From: CAYRPO01 sp964426305 | Lineage (GTDB): Bacteria; Patescibacteriota; Saccharimonadia; Saccharimonadales; CAIOMD01 | Assembly (NCBI GenBank): GCA_964426305.1 | Contig: CAYRPO010000007.1 | Location: forward strand, 1 to 24,431 | Direction of reading: 5' to 3' | DNA length: 24,431 nucleotides | In this document: one piece after another, positions 7,746 through 14,321 of the stretch | Layout: the number at the start of each line of letters is the position of its first letter | How positions within the stretch are numbered: the stretch's first letter is position 1 | The notes under the pieces: model-generated | The model's input: the letters and a program-made list of their open reading frames with translations, nothing else | Database searches by the model: none | Told to the model about the DNA's origin: nothing | Translations under genes and position numbers: made by a program

Positions 7746-7949
7746 CTAGATCTGTTCGGGAAAATGATTGGTCACAGACCACTGCCCGGCACTATCCCTC
7801 GCGACCTCTCCCTGTTCGACAAGACGCTCCAGGATGTCGTCGATCAAGCGAGCAGTCGCGGCCGCCTCGGCATCCAAGCCATCTCTGAGGTGCCGGTGAT
7901 ATTGCGTTTCGAGCTCAGCACGTCTCTGCCACAGATCTTGAGCAGACAT
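7746..7949 (-). CDS. Hypothetical 67-aa protein
   Basis: I do not recognise a family. The protein is hydrophilic and mostly helical by eye: a charged N-terminal helix ('LWQRRAELETQYHRHL'), then 'AATARLIDDILERLVEQGEVARD' and a short 'SAGQWSVTNHF' end that resembles the tail of a winged-helix domain. That resemblance is weak. It has no signal peptide or membrane segment and no cysteines. ATG start at 7949; an AAGGGG lies too far upstream (about 17 nt) to be a normal Shine-Dalgarno. The strong terminator right after the stop supports a real transcribed gene. It is divergent from the plus-strand gene at 8131. Confidence 0.6.
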   Translation of the reverse strand: MSAQDLWQRRAELETQYHRHLRDGLDAEAAATARLIDDILERLVEQGEVARDSAGQWSVTNHFPEQI

Positions 7950-8056
7950 CGTTATGACTCACACCCCTTCTGGTCCGTAAGAAGCCGTGTGCTCCTGTAC
8001 AGTAATACTTAGTATGTCATATCTTTTGGTTTTTGTATATTTATGACACAAAAGGC

Positions 8057-8085
8057 TTGTGTTTTTGCAAATACACTTTTATGAT
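8057..8085 (+). promoter_or_regulatory. Putative sigma70 promoter for the 8131 gene
   Basis: TTGTGT (8057-8062) and TATGAT (8080-8085) are separated by 17 nt. The predicted start is near 8092, with a leader of about 39 nt rich in A. A second candidate, TATAAG (8120-8125), lies 5 nt before the ATG and would give a leaderless mRNA. The 180-bp divergent gap 7950-8130 holds nothing else I can name, apart from a weak 6-bp hairpin at 8046-8062. Confidence 0.4.
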
Positions 8086-8130
8086 ATAGGTACGTTCTAC
8101 AAAAACAAAAAATCAACAATATAAGCGCGT

Positions 8131-8814
8131 ATGTCTTTTACTAAGAAGCTACAAGGTGGCTTTGCACATCCGATTTTGGCGTTCGTTGTCATCGCAGTAA
8201 TTGCCGCGGTTGGATTGATCGGTTGGCGAGTCCATGTGTTTGGACAGCAAAACCGAGCACAAGCGGCAGCCGATCGACAGGTTACGATTGTTGCCCCCAA
8301 AAATGGCGGACCTGTTATATATGGCATTGACTTGGGTACCTCAAAACAGACGCCGATTAACCTCAGTAGTCAGTTGCCAGACTTACCAACAGAAACAATC
8401 GCTCCCGATATGGAGCCCGCTACCACGCTCCATAAATTCTTTGAAACCGTTCGTAATGATGATCCGTACGGGCTCATGTACTATCTATCGGCCGATTTGC
8501 TCAAGGCAATCCAGACGCAGACACATAACGACACACCAGAGGGGCTTAGCGCTTCCTGTCGCAGGATTAACGAATGTCGCGCATTAACGCCAACAGCAAT
8601 CATCGGACAGTCTTTTACACAGACTTCATATCGCAATCGAGTCGGGCAGCAAGGAGTAACCCTCAGCTACAAGCTCAGTGATGTCAATAAAGCCGCCGCA
8701 CGTTTGTATCAGGCAAATACTCAGATTAGCTTTAGCCTTGTACCATATACGATCGACAGCAAGAGCTACTGGGCGATTGACAATATCACCGTCGGCCCAT
8801 TCTCGCTTCGCTAA
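8131..8814 (+). CDS. Membrane-anchored hypothetical extracytoplasmic protein
   Basis: The 227-aa product has an N-terminal membrane segment (about residues 12-31, 'ILAFVVIAVIAAVGLIGW') after a short positive start, so the rest should lie outside the membrane (N-in). The exposed part has a linker with 'LPDLPTETIAPDMEP' and then a compact domain from 'TLHKFFETVRNDDPYGLMYY' to the end, with two cysteines close together ('SCRRINEC') that could form a disulfide. The start of that domain, helical and then beta-rich, resembles small lumazine-binding/NTF2-like extracytoplasmic domains; that is only an impression. It is the only plus-strand gene of the housekeeping region. Its TAA overlaps the rsmE stop codon. 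Confidence 0.75.
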   Translation: MSFTKKLQGGFAHPILAFVVIAVIAAVGLIGWRVHVFGQQNRAQAAADRQVTIVAPKNGGPVIYGIDLGTSKQTPINLSSQLPDLPTETIAPDMEPATTLHKFFETVRNDDPYGLMYYLSADLLKAIQTQTHNDTPEGLSASCRRINECRALTPTAIIGQSFTQTSYRNRVGQQGVTLSYKLSDVNKAAARLYQANTQISFSLVPYTIDSKSYWAIDNITVGPFSLR

Positions 8815-9533
8815 GCCTTTGCTTGTACGTATGTCAGCGCTGCCACGACAGCCGTCTCTGCACGAAGCACAAACTGCGCAACCGATATGCGTGGCAATGC
8901 CTGGTCGATGAACAGTTGTTTTTCGGCATCGCTCCAGCCACCCTCCGGACCAATCAATACCCCAAGCCGTTCAAGTTGCACGTGTGGCTCAACAACAGAT
9001 ACGCCTGCGACTGCTTGCTCGGCAACGAAAAGTGGTACATCACCATATTCATGCATGGCCGCCTCCAGGCCAACTGGCTCACGGATGACAGGGATATCGG
9101 ATCTGCCGCACTGCTCCGCTGCCTCTATGACAATCCGCCGAGCCCTATCAGCATCAAAACCAAGCTTTTCACTACGCTCCGCGATAATTGGCACAAAGTT
9201 TCGCACGCCCAACTCGGTAGCTTTTTGCAGTATCCAGTCGTTTTTATCTTTTTTAAGCAACGACCACAACAGGTAGATGTGCTGCTGTGGCAGGTGCCGC
9301 TCAAGCTCGGTCACCAGTTCGGCATGCACAGACATATCGCTTTCGATTTTTGTGAGCCGATACAGACGCTCCGTCGTGTCGTTGAACAATATAACCTCTT
9401 GCCCCTCGCGAAAGCGAAAAACCCGCAACCACTGATGCAACAATTTTGGATCGTGCAACCAGATACTGTGGTTTAATTCGACTGGTCCCCACTTATTGAC
9501 AAGCCCTTCTGTGTAAAATCGATGTGTACGCAT
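8811..9533 (-). CDS. rsmE: 16S rRNA (uracil-1498-N3)-methyltransferase RsmE
   Basis: RsmE is a SPOUT methyltransferase that makes m3U1498 in 16S rRNA. The 240-aa protein has an N-terminal PUA-like RNA-binding domain (about 1-75) and the SPOUT knot signatures 'LLKKDKNDWILQKATELGV', 'AAEQCGRSDIP', 'IGPEGGWSDAE' (194-204) and 'LRAETAVVAAL' (223-233). The SAM-binding GPEGG and the LRxETA loop are intact. ATG start; the extended -10 TGCTACAAT ends 9 nt upstream and there is no Shine-Dalgarno. The gene converges with the plus-strand gene at 8131, and the two stop codons share CTAA at 8811-8814. A terminator for the gene upstream lies just before its promoter. Confidence 0.95.
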   Translation of the reverse strand: MRTHRFYTEGLVNKWGPVELNHSIWLHDPKLLHQWLRVFRFREGQEVILFNDTTERLYRLTKIESDMSVHAELVTELERHLPQQHIYLLWSLLKKDKNDWILQKATELGVRNFVPIIAERSEKLGFDADRARRIVIEAAEQCGRSDIPVIREPVGLEAAMHEYGDVPLFVAEQAVAGVSVVEPHVQLERLGVLIGPEGGWSDAEKQLFIDQALPRISVAQFVLRAETAVVAALTYVQAKA

Positions 9534-9542
9534 ATAGCAAGT

Positions 9543-9551
9543 ATTGTAGCA
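9543..9551 (-). promoter_or_regulatory. Extended -10 promoter of rsmE
   Basis: TGC-TACAAT on the minus strand ends 9 nt before the rsmE ATG, giving a predicted leader of 2-3 nt. It lies directly downstream of the terminator at 9563-9594, so rsmE is probably transcribed on its own. Confidence 0.5.
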
Positions 9552-9562
9552 GTCTTGTGTCT

Positions 9563-9594
9563 AAAAAAGTCCCGCTCATTTTGAGCGGGACTTT
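9563..9594 (-). terminator. Strong Rho-independent terminator after the 59-aa gene
   Basis: A perfect 13-bp stem (9566-9578 with 9582-9594; core GTCCCGCTCA) closes a 3-nt loop. On the minus strand it runs into six T (9568 to 9563), the first three of which also pair in the stem. On the plus strand only three T follow, so the minus direction is the functional one. It sits 15 nt after the stop codon of the small gene at 9609-9788. Confidence 0.85.
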
Positions 9595-9608
9595 GGATAC
9601 TGTCTAGT

Positions 9609-9788
9609 CTAGGACGAGCCAAGATCGTATTCGTACCATATACGTTTCGGATGCTTTGGCCTTCGCGCATGCCTCAGAGCCTGCCTTGCGTAGACGCTTC
9701 GATGTGACATGAGCCGTTGCAGCTCGCGCATGTCCTCGTGCGCCTGGCGTATGCGACCGCTGATTCGTTTGCCGATATTTTTCTTCAT
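9609..9788 (-). CDS. Small basic 59-aa hypothetical protein
   Basis: This short gene reads MKKNIGKRISGRIRQAHEDM at the start, continues through 'RELQRLMSHRSVYARQALRH' and ends in 'WYEYDLGSS' before TAG. It is very rich in Arg, Lys and His, with no membrane segment, and may be a nucleic-acid-binding or ribosome-associated peptide; that is inference from charge alone. The signals are unusually complete: a TATAAT 50 nt upstream of the ATG, a strong Shine-Dalgarno (AGGGGG, 5 nt before the ATG) and a perfect terminator 15 nt after the stop. I do not recognise the family. It lies between the CruF-like gene and rsmE. Confidence 0.7.
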   Translation of the reverse strand: MKKNIGKRISGRIRQAHEDMRELQRLMSHRSVYARQALRHARRPKHPKRIWYEYDLGSS

Positions 9789-9837
9789 ATATACCCCCTA
9801 CGTTAGTTAGTACTATTGTCGGTCGGTATTACATAGT

Positions 9838-9843
9838 ATTATA
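9838..9843 (-). promoter_or_regulatory. -10 element for the 59-aa gene
   Basis: A perfect TATAAT on the minus strand, in the centre of a small dyad (AGTAT-A-ATACT). A TTCACA hexamer lies 19 nt upstream, a little wide for a -35. The predicted leader is about 43 nt and contains the AGGGGG Shine-Dalgarno. The rest of the gap 9789-9923 shows nothing else. Confidence 0.5.
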
Positions 9844-9923
9844 CTCCGTGCTTTGGTTTTGCTGTGAAAAATAGTATGTATTTTGCGCAACAATACAGAG
9901 GTGAACGTCGTGATTTTGTACGC

Positions 9924-10574
9924 CTACGCAAGGACAAGCATGATCCAAAAAAAGACCGCGAGAAGTGGTAGCGACAATGCGATCAACAATGACGGGGTCC
10001 TGGGCGAGAATCGACCATAAAGCCAAAAACAAACATACGACAGCAGCACCCAGCATACATAGTTATACAGTGGTGGCGTATTGCCCTGCCACGACCAAAG
10101 CCCATACACAATCGCAAACTGTTCGAGCACGAGATCGAACATTAGTACCAATACACCAGCCAATGCATATCGTCGCCACGCCACGATCGAACCATAGTGT
10201 ACGATATGCCAAGCCGACAACGTCACGAGCAACCATAGCACACCGATCATAAGTGGCACATCAAGGAGGCGCATACCAAATAGCGATCCATACGTGTAAT
10301 CACCAAATAGCAAACCAGTATGTGTCCCAATCGCCGCAACAACAAAACCTGCAACGAGGACCGTTGCTGTTAACCAGACTTTTTGTGACACAGTTGCCTC
10401 CCACACATACAGACAGGCAGTTGTCAACAGAACACATGCCAGCGGCAGTAACAGCAGGACGGTTGTACGTCCAAACATATACGCTGTGACGCCAAGCGCG
10501 AATAGAGCCACAAACAACCCAAAAAGGATCTCTTGGCGATAGTGCTTCCATATAGTGTGCCACCACTGTCTCAT
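9924..10574 (-). CDS. CruF-like carotenoid biosynthesis membrane protein (DUF422/COG2324)
   Basis: The 216-aa polytopic membrane protein has about six to seven hydrophobic segments. The family signatures are the 'GTHTGLLFGDYTYGSLFG' stretch followed by 'DVPLMIGVLWLLVTL', then 'DLVLEQFAIVYGLWSWQG' and 'PPLYNYVCWVLLSY'. Characterised members hydrate the psi-ends of C40/C50 carotenoids (CruF, bisanhydrobacterioruberin hydratase); whether this one does is unknown, and no other carotenoid gene is in the window. I start at ATG 10574; a GTG at 10625 is in frame. TACAAG lies 5 nt before the ATG as a weak -10 candidate, and no Shine-Dalgarno is seen. It follows the uridine kinase-like gene by about 70 nt. 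Confidence 0.8.
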   Translation of the reverse strand: MRQWWHTIWKHYRQEILFGLFVALFALGVTAYMFGRTTVLLLLPLACVLLTTACLYVWEATVSQKVWLTATVLVAGFVVAAIGTHTGLLFGDYTYGSLFGMRLLDVPLMIGVLWLLVTLSAWHIVHYGSIVAWRRYALAGVLVLMFDLVLEQFAIVYGLWSWQGNTPPLYNYVCWVLLSYVCFWLYGRFSPRTPSLLIALSLPLLAVFFWIMLVLA

Positions 10575-10643
10575 AGCTACTTGTATGGTACCATTTTTGG
10601 CCCGGATGTCACCAAGCAGATGCACAACATTCGCCCGATAGGC

Positions 10644-11561
10644 TTATGTTGTCGTATGGGTTTCTATATAGAACTGAGCAGCGTGTCTTTGCGGAGCACC
10701 ATGCTGCCGAAACGTCGGCTCGGCAACTTCCAAGCAATAGCGTAAGTTTCGTTGCGAACTCCATGTCGATCGCCCGCCTGCATCGCGTTCAATTCTACGA
10801 CCCAATCGGGTTGCGAATGGCGCATCAATAAAGACCGTCACCGAATAGAGAGTCTGTATGTCACGATGGAGCGCGTATAGACCTTCAGCAATGACCACAT
10901 CGCCGGTACCTGGCGCAGCTATGTGTGTTCGAGAATCGAATGGCTCACCAGCTGGCATATTAAATCGCGGCGCAAAGATTGCGTTCCCTTGTGCGAGTTG
11001 TTGTATATCACTTGCAAAATGCGCCATGTCATAACTGATCGGATCATCCCAGTTCGGTATATGATCTGCTCCAAGCAGTGTTTTTAGGGCCGTTTTGCCG
11101 CGGTAATAGTCGTCGAGGCTCAGGAGGCGCGCCTTTGGACCATAGTGGTCCGCCAGCAGGCGTCCAACCGTTGTCTTGCCGCCACCGCTCGGTCCCGCAA
11201 GCCCTACGATTACTGGCAAATCCGTAGAACAACGCAGCTGCTCTATAAACATGTGCAGCTGCTCGAATGAGTGTGCGCGAGCACTGCGTTCGGCGCACTG
11301 CAGACGACGTACCGATGCGTGTGCGATCCAAGATTCATACACCGACCTTTCGATGGCAGTCTCTACCCTCGTCTGTCGCGAACTATCTTTTGCGAAGATC
11401 ACGGCTGTATAGTCCTGATCACTTTTTTCGAGCAGTAACGTATATGGCTCACGGCTACCCGACAAACAGAGCCGCTCGATGTTTGCCTCTGCTTCTTGCG
11501 CCCACCCAAAAGATCCTGTCTCTTGCGGAAAAAAGCCTTCATGTTCTTGCGGTGATATCAT
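10644..11561 (-). CDS. Uridine kinase-like P-loop protein with N-terminal extension
   Basis: The C-terminal two thirds of this 305-aa protein are a phosphoribulokinase/uridine kinase domain: Walker A 'GPSGGGKTT' (123-131), 'LLSLDDYYRG' (147-156), 'NWDDPISYDMAHFASDIQQL' after it, 'DVVIAEGLYAL' as Walker B, and a lid 'RLGRRIERDAGGRS'. It probably phosphorylates uridine/cytidine or a related nucleoside. Residues 1-115 form an extra domain I cannot assign, a layout seen in longer bacterial uridine kinase-like proteins. The ATG at 11561 is chosen because TGAGGA sits 8 nt before it; starts further up (to 11687) would overlap the preceding hydrolase gene. It lies downstream of lysS and the hydrolase gene. 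Confidence 0.85.
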   Translation of the reverse strand: MISPQEHEGFFPQETGSFGWAQEAEANIERLCLSGSREPYTLLLEKSDQDYTAVIFAKDSSRQTRVETAIERSVYESWIAHASVRRLQCAERSARAHSFEQLHMFIEQLRCSTDLPVIVGLAGPSGGGKTTVGRLLADHYGPKARLLSLDDYYRGKTALKTLLGADHIPNWDDPISYDMAHFASDIQQLAQGNAIFAPRFNMPAGEPFDSRTHIAAPGTGDVVIAEGLYALHRDIQTLYSVTVFIDAPFATRLGRRIERDAGGRSTWSSQRNLRYCLEVAEPTFRQHGAPQRHAAQFYIETHTTT

Positions 11562-11569
11562 AGTGGCAA

Positions 11570-11575
11570 TCCTCA
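11570..11575 (-). promoter_or_regulatory. Shine-Dalgarno that fixes the uridine kinase-like start
   Basis: TGAGGA on the minus strand, 8 nt before the ATG at 11561. It is one of the few good Shine-Dalgarno sites in the housekeeping region and overlaps a competing ATG at 11576. Confidence 0.55.
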
Positions 11576-11649
11576 TATGTAGTACGCCCATAGCATACGC
11601 AATAGAGACAATCCACACAGTGTATACATTTTGTGTCAATATTTTTTGA

Positions 11650-12147
11650 CTAGTTTTTGATACGTATACCCCGCCAAATGAGACCATCGAGTAACAAGTG
11701 GCTCAGATAGCCCGCGACGGCTGCGCCGTAATACACAATGGAGATTGGCAACATAGTATGGTTATAGACATAAGGAATGAGCAGAATTGGTAGTGGCACA
11801 ATAAACATAGCCCATTTACTATGCGTCCATCCGCGATGACGACCAACAATTGGTAGCATTGCGATAAGCCCTAGGTATGCGGCAGCCTGAAGATTTCCAG
11901 TCGCCAATAGCAATATATCGAGCGGAAAAACAATGCCAAAAAACAGATCTTGCGCTTTGCTGTTGGTGTCGACATCAGGAAATAAACCAAACAAAACACC
12001 TATAACAAATAGAGCCGCGACGGCTTGCCAATCGTGCAGCACATTGGCAGACTCAGCAAAACGCTGGACAGGCGCAAACGACACAACAGCAGCATATACC
12101 GCCGATACTACTAAGCCCCCTGCAATGTGTCCTTTCCAGTTCGACAT
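11650..12147 (-). CDS. YdjM-like membrane-bound metal-dependent hydrolase
   Basis: This 165-aa integral membrane protein has the PF04307 (YdjM / LexA-regulated putative hydrolase) pattern. An N-terminal 'WKGHIAGG' is followed by 'LFGLFPDVDT', 'GRHRGWTHS' and 'AGYLSHLLLDGL', which together supply His/Asp metal ligands near the membrane face. Members are thought to be membrane hydrolases, perhaps phospholipase-like, but the substrate is unknown. It has four or more hydrophobic segments. ATG start just 2 nt after the lysS stop, so it is expressed with lysS; no Shine-Dalgarno is visible. The C-terminus is the short basic 'GIRIKN'. The stop is TAG. Confidence 0.85.
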   Translation of the reverse strand: MSNWKGHIAGGLVVSAVYAAVVSFAPVQRFAESANVLHDWQAVAALFVIGVLFGLFPDVDTNSKAQDLFFGIVFPLDILLLATGNLQAAAYLGLIAMLPIVGRHRGWTHSKWAMFIVPLPILLIPYVYNHTMLPISIVYYGAAVAGYLSHLLLDGLIWRGIRIKN

Positions 12148-12149
12148 AG

Positions 12150-13670
12150 CTACAGCGATAGTTCTGAGTAGATCGCCTTTGTAGTCTCGTCAATGTCTCG
12201 TCGCAGCTGTGGAAACGGAACACCCTCACGAGCAGTCACGCCTTCGAGCATCCAAAACAATCGTTCACTATGGCCATAACCACATGCCGGTGGCATGCCG
12301 TACTCAAGAGCTTCAACGTAATCGATGTCTAACATCATAGCCTCATCATCACCGGCGTCGCGCATAGCCTGCTGCTGCACAAAACGGCCGAGCTGGTCTA
12401 TAGGATCATTGAGCTCACTGTATGCCTTGCAGGCTTCGGTGCCACCTAGCAACAGGTTGAATTGTTCAGTGAGTTGCGGATTGCCACTTTGTACCTTCGC
12501 AAGAGGCTGTAAAAAGGTTGGGATGTCTACCAAAAACGCTGGCCCAGGAATTGTGACGCGCACTTTTTTCCAAAGTTTATCGAGCCCGCGCGGAATGCTA
12601 TCTGTTTTTTCAACTTCAATTTTATGTTCTTGTAATTTGGTGCGCACCTCATCGATACTGGTATGAAATACGTCGATACCATACTGCCTGTGTAGTACTT
12701 CAACAAAACTAATGCGCTCCCAGTCGTCGCCATCTTTGCCAAGATCTATTGATTGACCATTTGCGAGCGTAAAGCTGCGTGTTCCCCATGTTTTGTCGGC
12801 AATATACCGCACGAGCTCTTGAGTAAGCTTCATGCCGTCGTTCCAGTCGGCATAGCCCCAATACCATTCCATAGCGACGTGCTCCGGCAAATGTTCATCG
12901 CTGTAGTTTTCGTTACGGAAGCGTGGGCCAATGTCATATACCTTGTCATAGCCGCCAACAAGTAATCGCTTTAAAGGTAATTCGTGCGAAATGCGCAGAT
13001 AAAAGTCTTGGTCGAGTGCGTCCATATGCGTTACGAACGGATTGGCATCGGCACCGCCAGCCGTACTCTCTAATACCGGAATATTGATTTCTATAAACCC
13101 ACGCTCGTTTAAAAAGTCTCTATTTGCTTGCCAAAATGTACTACGACGCATATAGCGTTCATAGACGGGCGCGTTAACATTCAGGTCTACGTATCGCCGT
13201 CGCAATCGCTCTTCTTTGTTGGTAAATCCGTCTTGCGTACTCGGCATTGGCCGCAAGGCTTTCGTGAGCAAGCGTAGCTCCTGGACGGCTACGGAAATCT
13301 CACCGGTTTGCGTCTTAATGACCGGACCAGATGCCGCCACAAAATCGCCTGTATCTAACAAGCTCACCTGCTCAATGCCTATAGTGCCTTTGTCGGTATC
13401 AAGTCGAGCACCGCCTCCGGTACGCAAAAACAGTTGGAGGCTACCACTGGCGTCTTTGATAACAATAAATGCCAATTTACCAAACTTGCGTATGCCCTGC
13501 ACCCGACCCGCCACACTCACGGTCTGATTTTCTAGGATCGAAAAATCAGCAACAACCTGAGCCGTCATATGGGTACGACCAGACTGTGCCGGATATGGAT
13601 TAATGCCGAGCACCCTGAGCTCTTCGAGCTTACGCAGACGCTCGTCTCTATAGTCTTTAAGTGTTGCCAT
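12150..13670 (-). CDS. lysS: Lysyl-tRNA synthetase, class II
   Basis: This charges tRNA-Lys. The 506-aa protein has the N-terminal OB-fold anticodon-binding domain (about 50-140, 'VSVAGRVQGIRKFGKLAFIVIKD'), the linker 'RRRYVDL', motif 1, motif 2 'PRFRNENYSDEHLPEHVAME' and a motif 3 region 'CGYGHSERLFWML', ending with 'GVPFPQLRRD'. Length and order fit class II LysRS. Several usually constant stretches differ: 'ARPF.TH' is 'ANPFVTH', 'EFYWAYADY' is 'EWYWGYADW', and motif 3 'GIGIDRL' is 'GYGHSERL'. It is thus a divergent enzyme, though nothing suggests inactivity. ATG start with TATACT 7 nt upstream and no Shine-Dalgarno, so probably leaderless. The ydjM-like gene follows after 2 nt. Confidence 0.95.
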   Translation of the reverse strand: MATLKDYRDERLRKLEELRVLGINPYPAQSGRTHMTAQVVADFSILENQTVSVAGRVQGIRKFGKLAFIVIKDASGSLQLFLRTGGGARLDTDKGTIGIEQVSLLDTGDFVAASGPVIKTQTGEISVAVQELRLLTKALRPMPSTQDGFTNKEERLRRRYVDLNVNAPVYERYMRRSTFWQANRDFLNERGFIEINIPVLESTAGGADANPFVTHMDALDQDFYLRISHELPLKRLLVGGYDKVYDIGPRFRNENYSDEHLPEHVAMEWYWGYADWNDGMKLTQELVRYIADKTWGTRSFTLANGQSIDLGKDGDDWERISFVEVLHRQYGIDVFHTSIDEVRTKLQEHKIEVEKTDSIPRGLDKLWKKVRVTIPGPAFLVDIPTFLQPLAKVQSGNPQLTEQFNLLLGGTEACKAYSELNDPIDQLGRFVQQQAMRDAGDDEAMMLDIDYVEALEYGMPPACGYGHSERLFWMLEGVTAREGVPFPQLRRDIDETTKAIYSELSL

Positions 13671-13677
13671 TGGGGGT

Positions 13678-13683
13678 AGTATA
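13678..13683 (-). promoter_or_regulatory. lysS promoter -10, leaderless configuration
   Basis: TATACT on the minus strand (5/6 to consensus) with 7 nt (ACCCCCA) to the lysS ATG. The expected start falls on or beside the A of ATG. No good -35 is seen. The gap 13671-13774 contains no clear greA terminator. Confidence 0.55.
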
Positions 13684-13774
13684 CCGCATGTCTATGTCTC
13701 TATGCACGAAAAATCAAGGCAAGTGGATGATATATATACAGCAACATACAAGGCCGCGTGATCATGTTTCGTAC

Positions 13775-14236
13775 TTACGAGATGCTGTCAACTGTGTAAA
13801 CTGCTGTTTCGGCAGGTGTTACAATCTCGACTTCATCACCCTGACGCTTGCCAAGTAACAGTGTGCCGATGGGAGATTCGTCACTAATCTTGCCACTTAA
13901 AGGATCGGCCTCTACCGTACCAACAACCTGAAACTCCTTCAACTTGCCTGCCTCACCCTTCAAGACAACTCGAGAACCGAGCTGGACCTTATTGTCTCCC
14001 TTGGGCTGGGTAATAATGTCTACATTCTTGAGAATGTGATCAATTTCTGCAATCCGACCTTCTGCCTTATCCTGTTCGCTTCGCGCAGATGCGTACTCGG
14101 CATTTTCGCTCAAATCACCAAGCTCACGCGCACTCTTAATGCGCTCGATGATGTCCTCGCGATTGGCAATCAGACCCGCTAGTTCTGCCTTTAGCTCATC
14201 AATGCCCTCTTGTGTCAATTTGTACAGTTTTTTCAT
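13775..14236 (-). CDS. greA: Transcription elongation factor GreA
   Basis: GreA rescues backtracked RNA polymerase by stimulating transcript cleavage. The 153-aa protein has the N-terminal coiled coil ('MKKLYKLTQEGIDELKAELA' through 'IKSARELGDLSENAEYASAR') with the acidic D/E tip residues in 'GDLSENAEY', and the C-terminal FKBP-like domain ('GSRVVLKGEAG', 'SGKISDESPIGTLLLGKRQGD'). The length is normal. ATG start at 14236; its own Shine-Dalgarno AAAGGA is 13 nt away, farther than usual. A 12-codon open frame with a perfect AGGAGG upstream ends in TAA overlapping the greA ATG by 1 nt, so coupling from a leader peptide is possible. It lies 85 nt downstream of proS. Confidence 0.96.
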   Translation of the reverse strand: MKKLYKLTQEGIDELKAELAGLIANREDIIERIKSARELGDLSENAEYASARSEQDKAEGRIAEIDHILKNVDIITQPKGDNKVQLGSRVVLKGEAGKLKEFQVVGTVEADPLSGKISDESPIGTLLLGKRQGDEVEIVTPAETAVYTVDSIS

Positions 14237-14274
14237 TATAATAGTTTGTTCCTTTCTGCTCTTTCGCTGGTCAA
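14236..14274 (-). other. Possible 12-codon leader ORF upstream of greA
   Basis: The frame TTG-ACC-AGC-GAA and on to TAA encodes MTSERAERNKLL. It is preceded by AGGAGG (14285-14290) at 10 nt spacing, and its TAA shares one base with the greA ATG (TAATG). An in-frame GTG upstream would add three residues but sits too close to the AGGAGG. No start codon in the greA frame can use that AGGAGG. Whether the peptide is made is unknown. Confidence 0.35.
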
Positions 14275-14284
14275 CTCTGGCACC

Positions 14285-14290
14285 CCTCCT
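14285..14290 (-). promoter_or_regulatory. Consensus Shine-Dalgarno AGGAGG in the greA leader
   Basis: A perfect AGGAGG on the minus strand, 48 nt before the greA ATG and 10 nt before a TTG that opens a 12-codon frame. It is the strongest anti-SD match in the window, yet it is not placed for greA itself. Confidence 0.45.
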
Positions 14291-14321
14291 CTAAAAGAGC
14301 TTCAGTAGTGTACCCCAAATC

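Noticed and set aside
8046..8066. Small hairpin ACACAA/TTGTGT followed by T residues as a terminator
   Set aside because: The stem is only 6 A/T-rich pairs, no plus-strand gene lies before it, and it overlaps the -35 of a better promoter call.
8823..9476. A 217-codon plus-strand open frame opposite rsmE
   Set aside because: It is a shadow of rsmE, with odd composition (many Cys, Trp and Arg) and no family resemblance.
9566..9594. The hairpin as a terminator for plus-strand transcripts
   Set aside because: Only three T follow on the plus strand, and no plus-strand gene reaches it.
11562..11687. Longer N-terminus for the uridine kinase-like protein
   Set aside because: It would overlap the hydrolase gene and ignore the TGAGGA site that fits the ATG at 11561.
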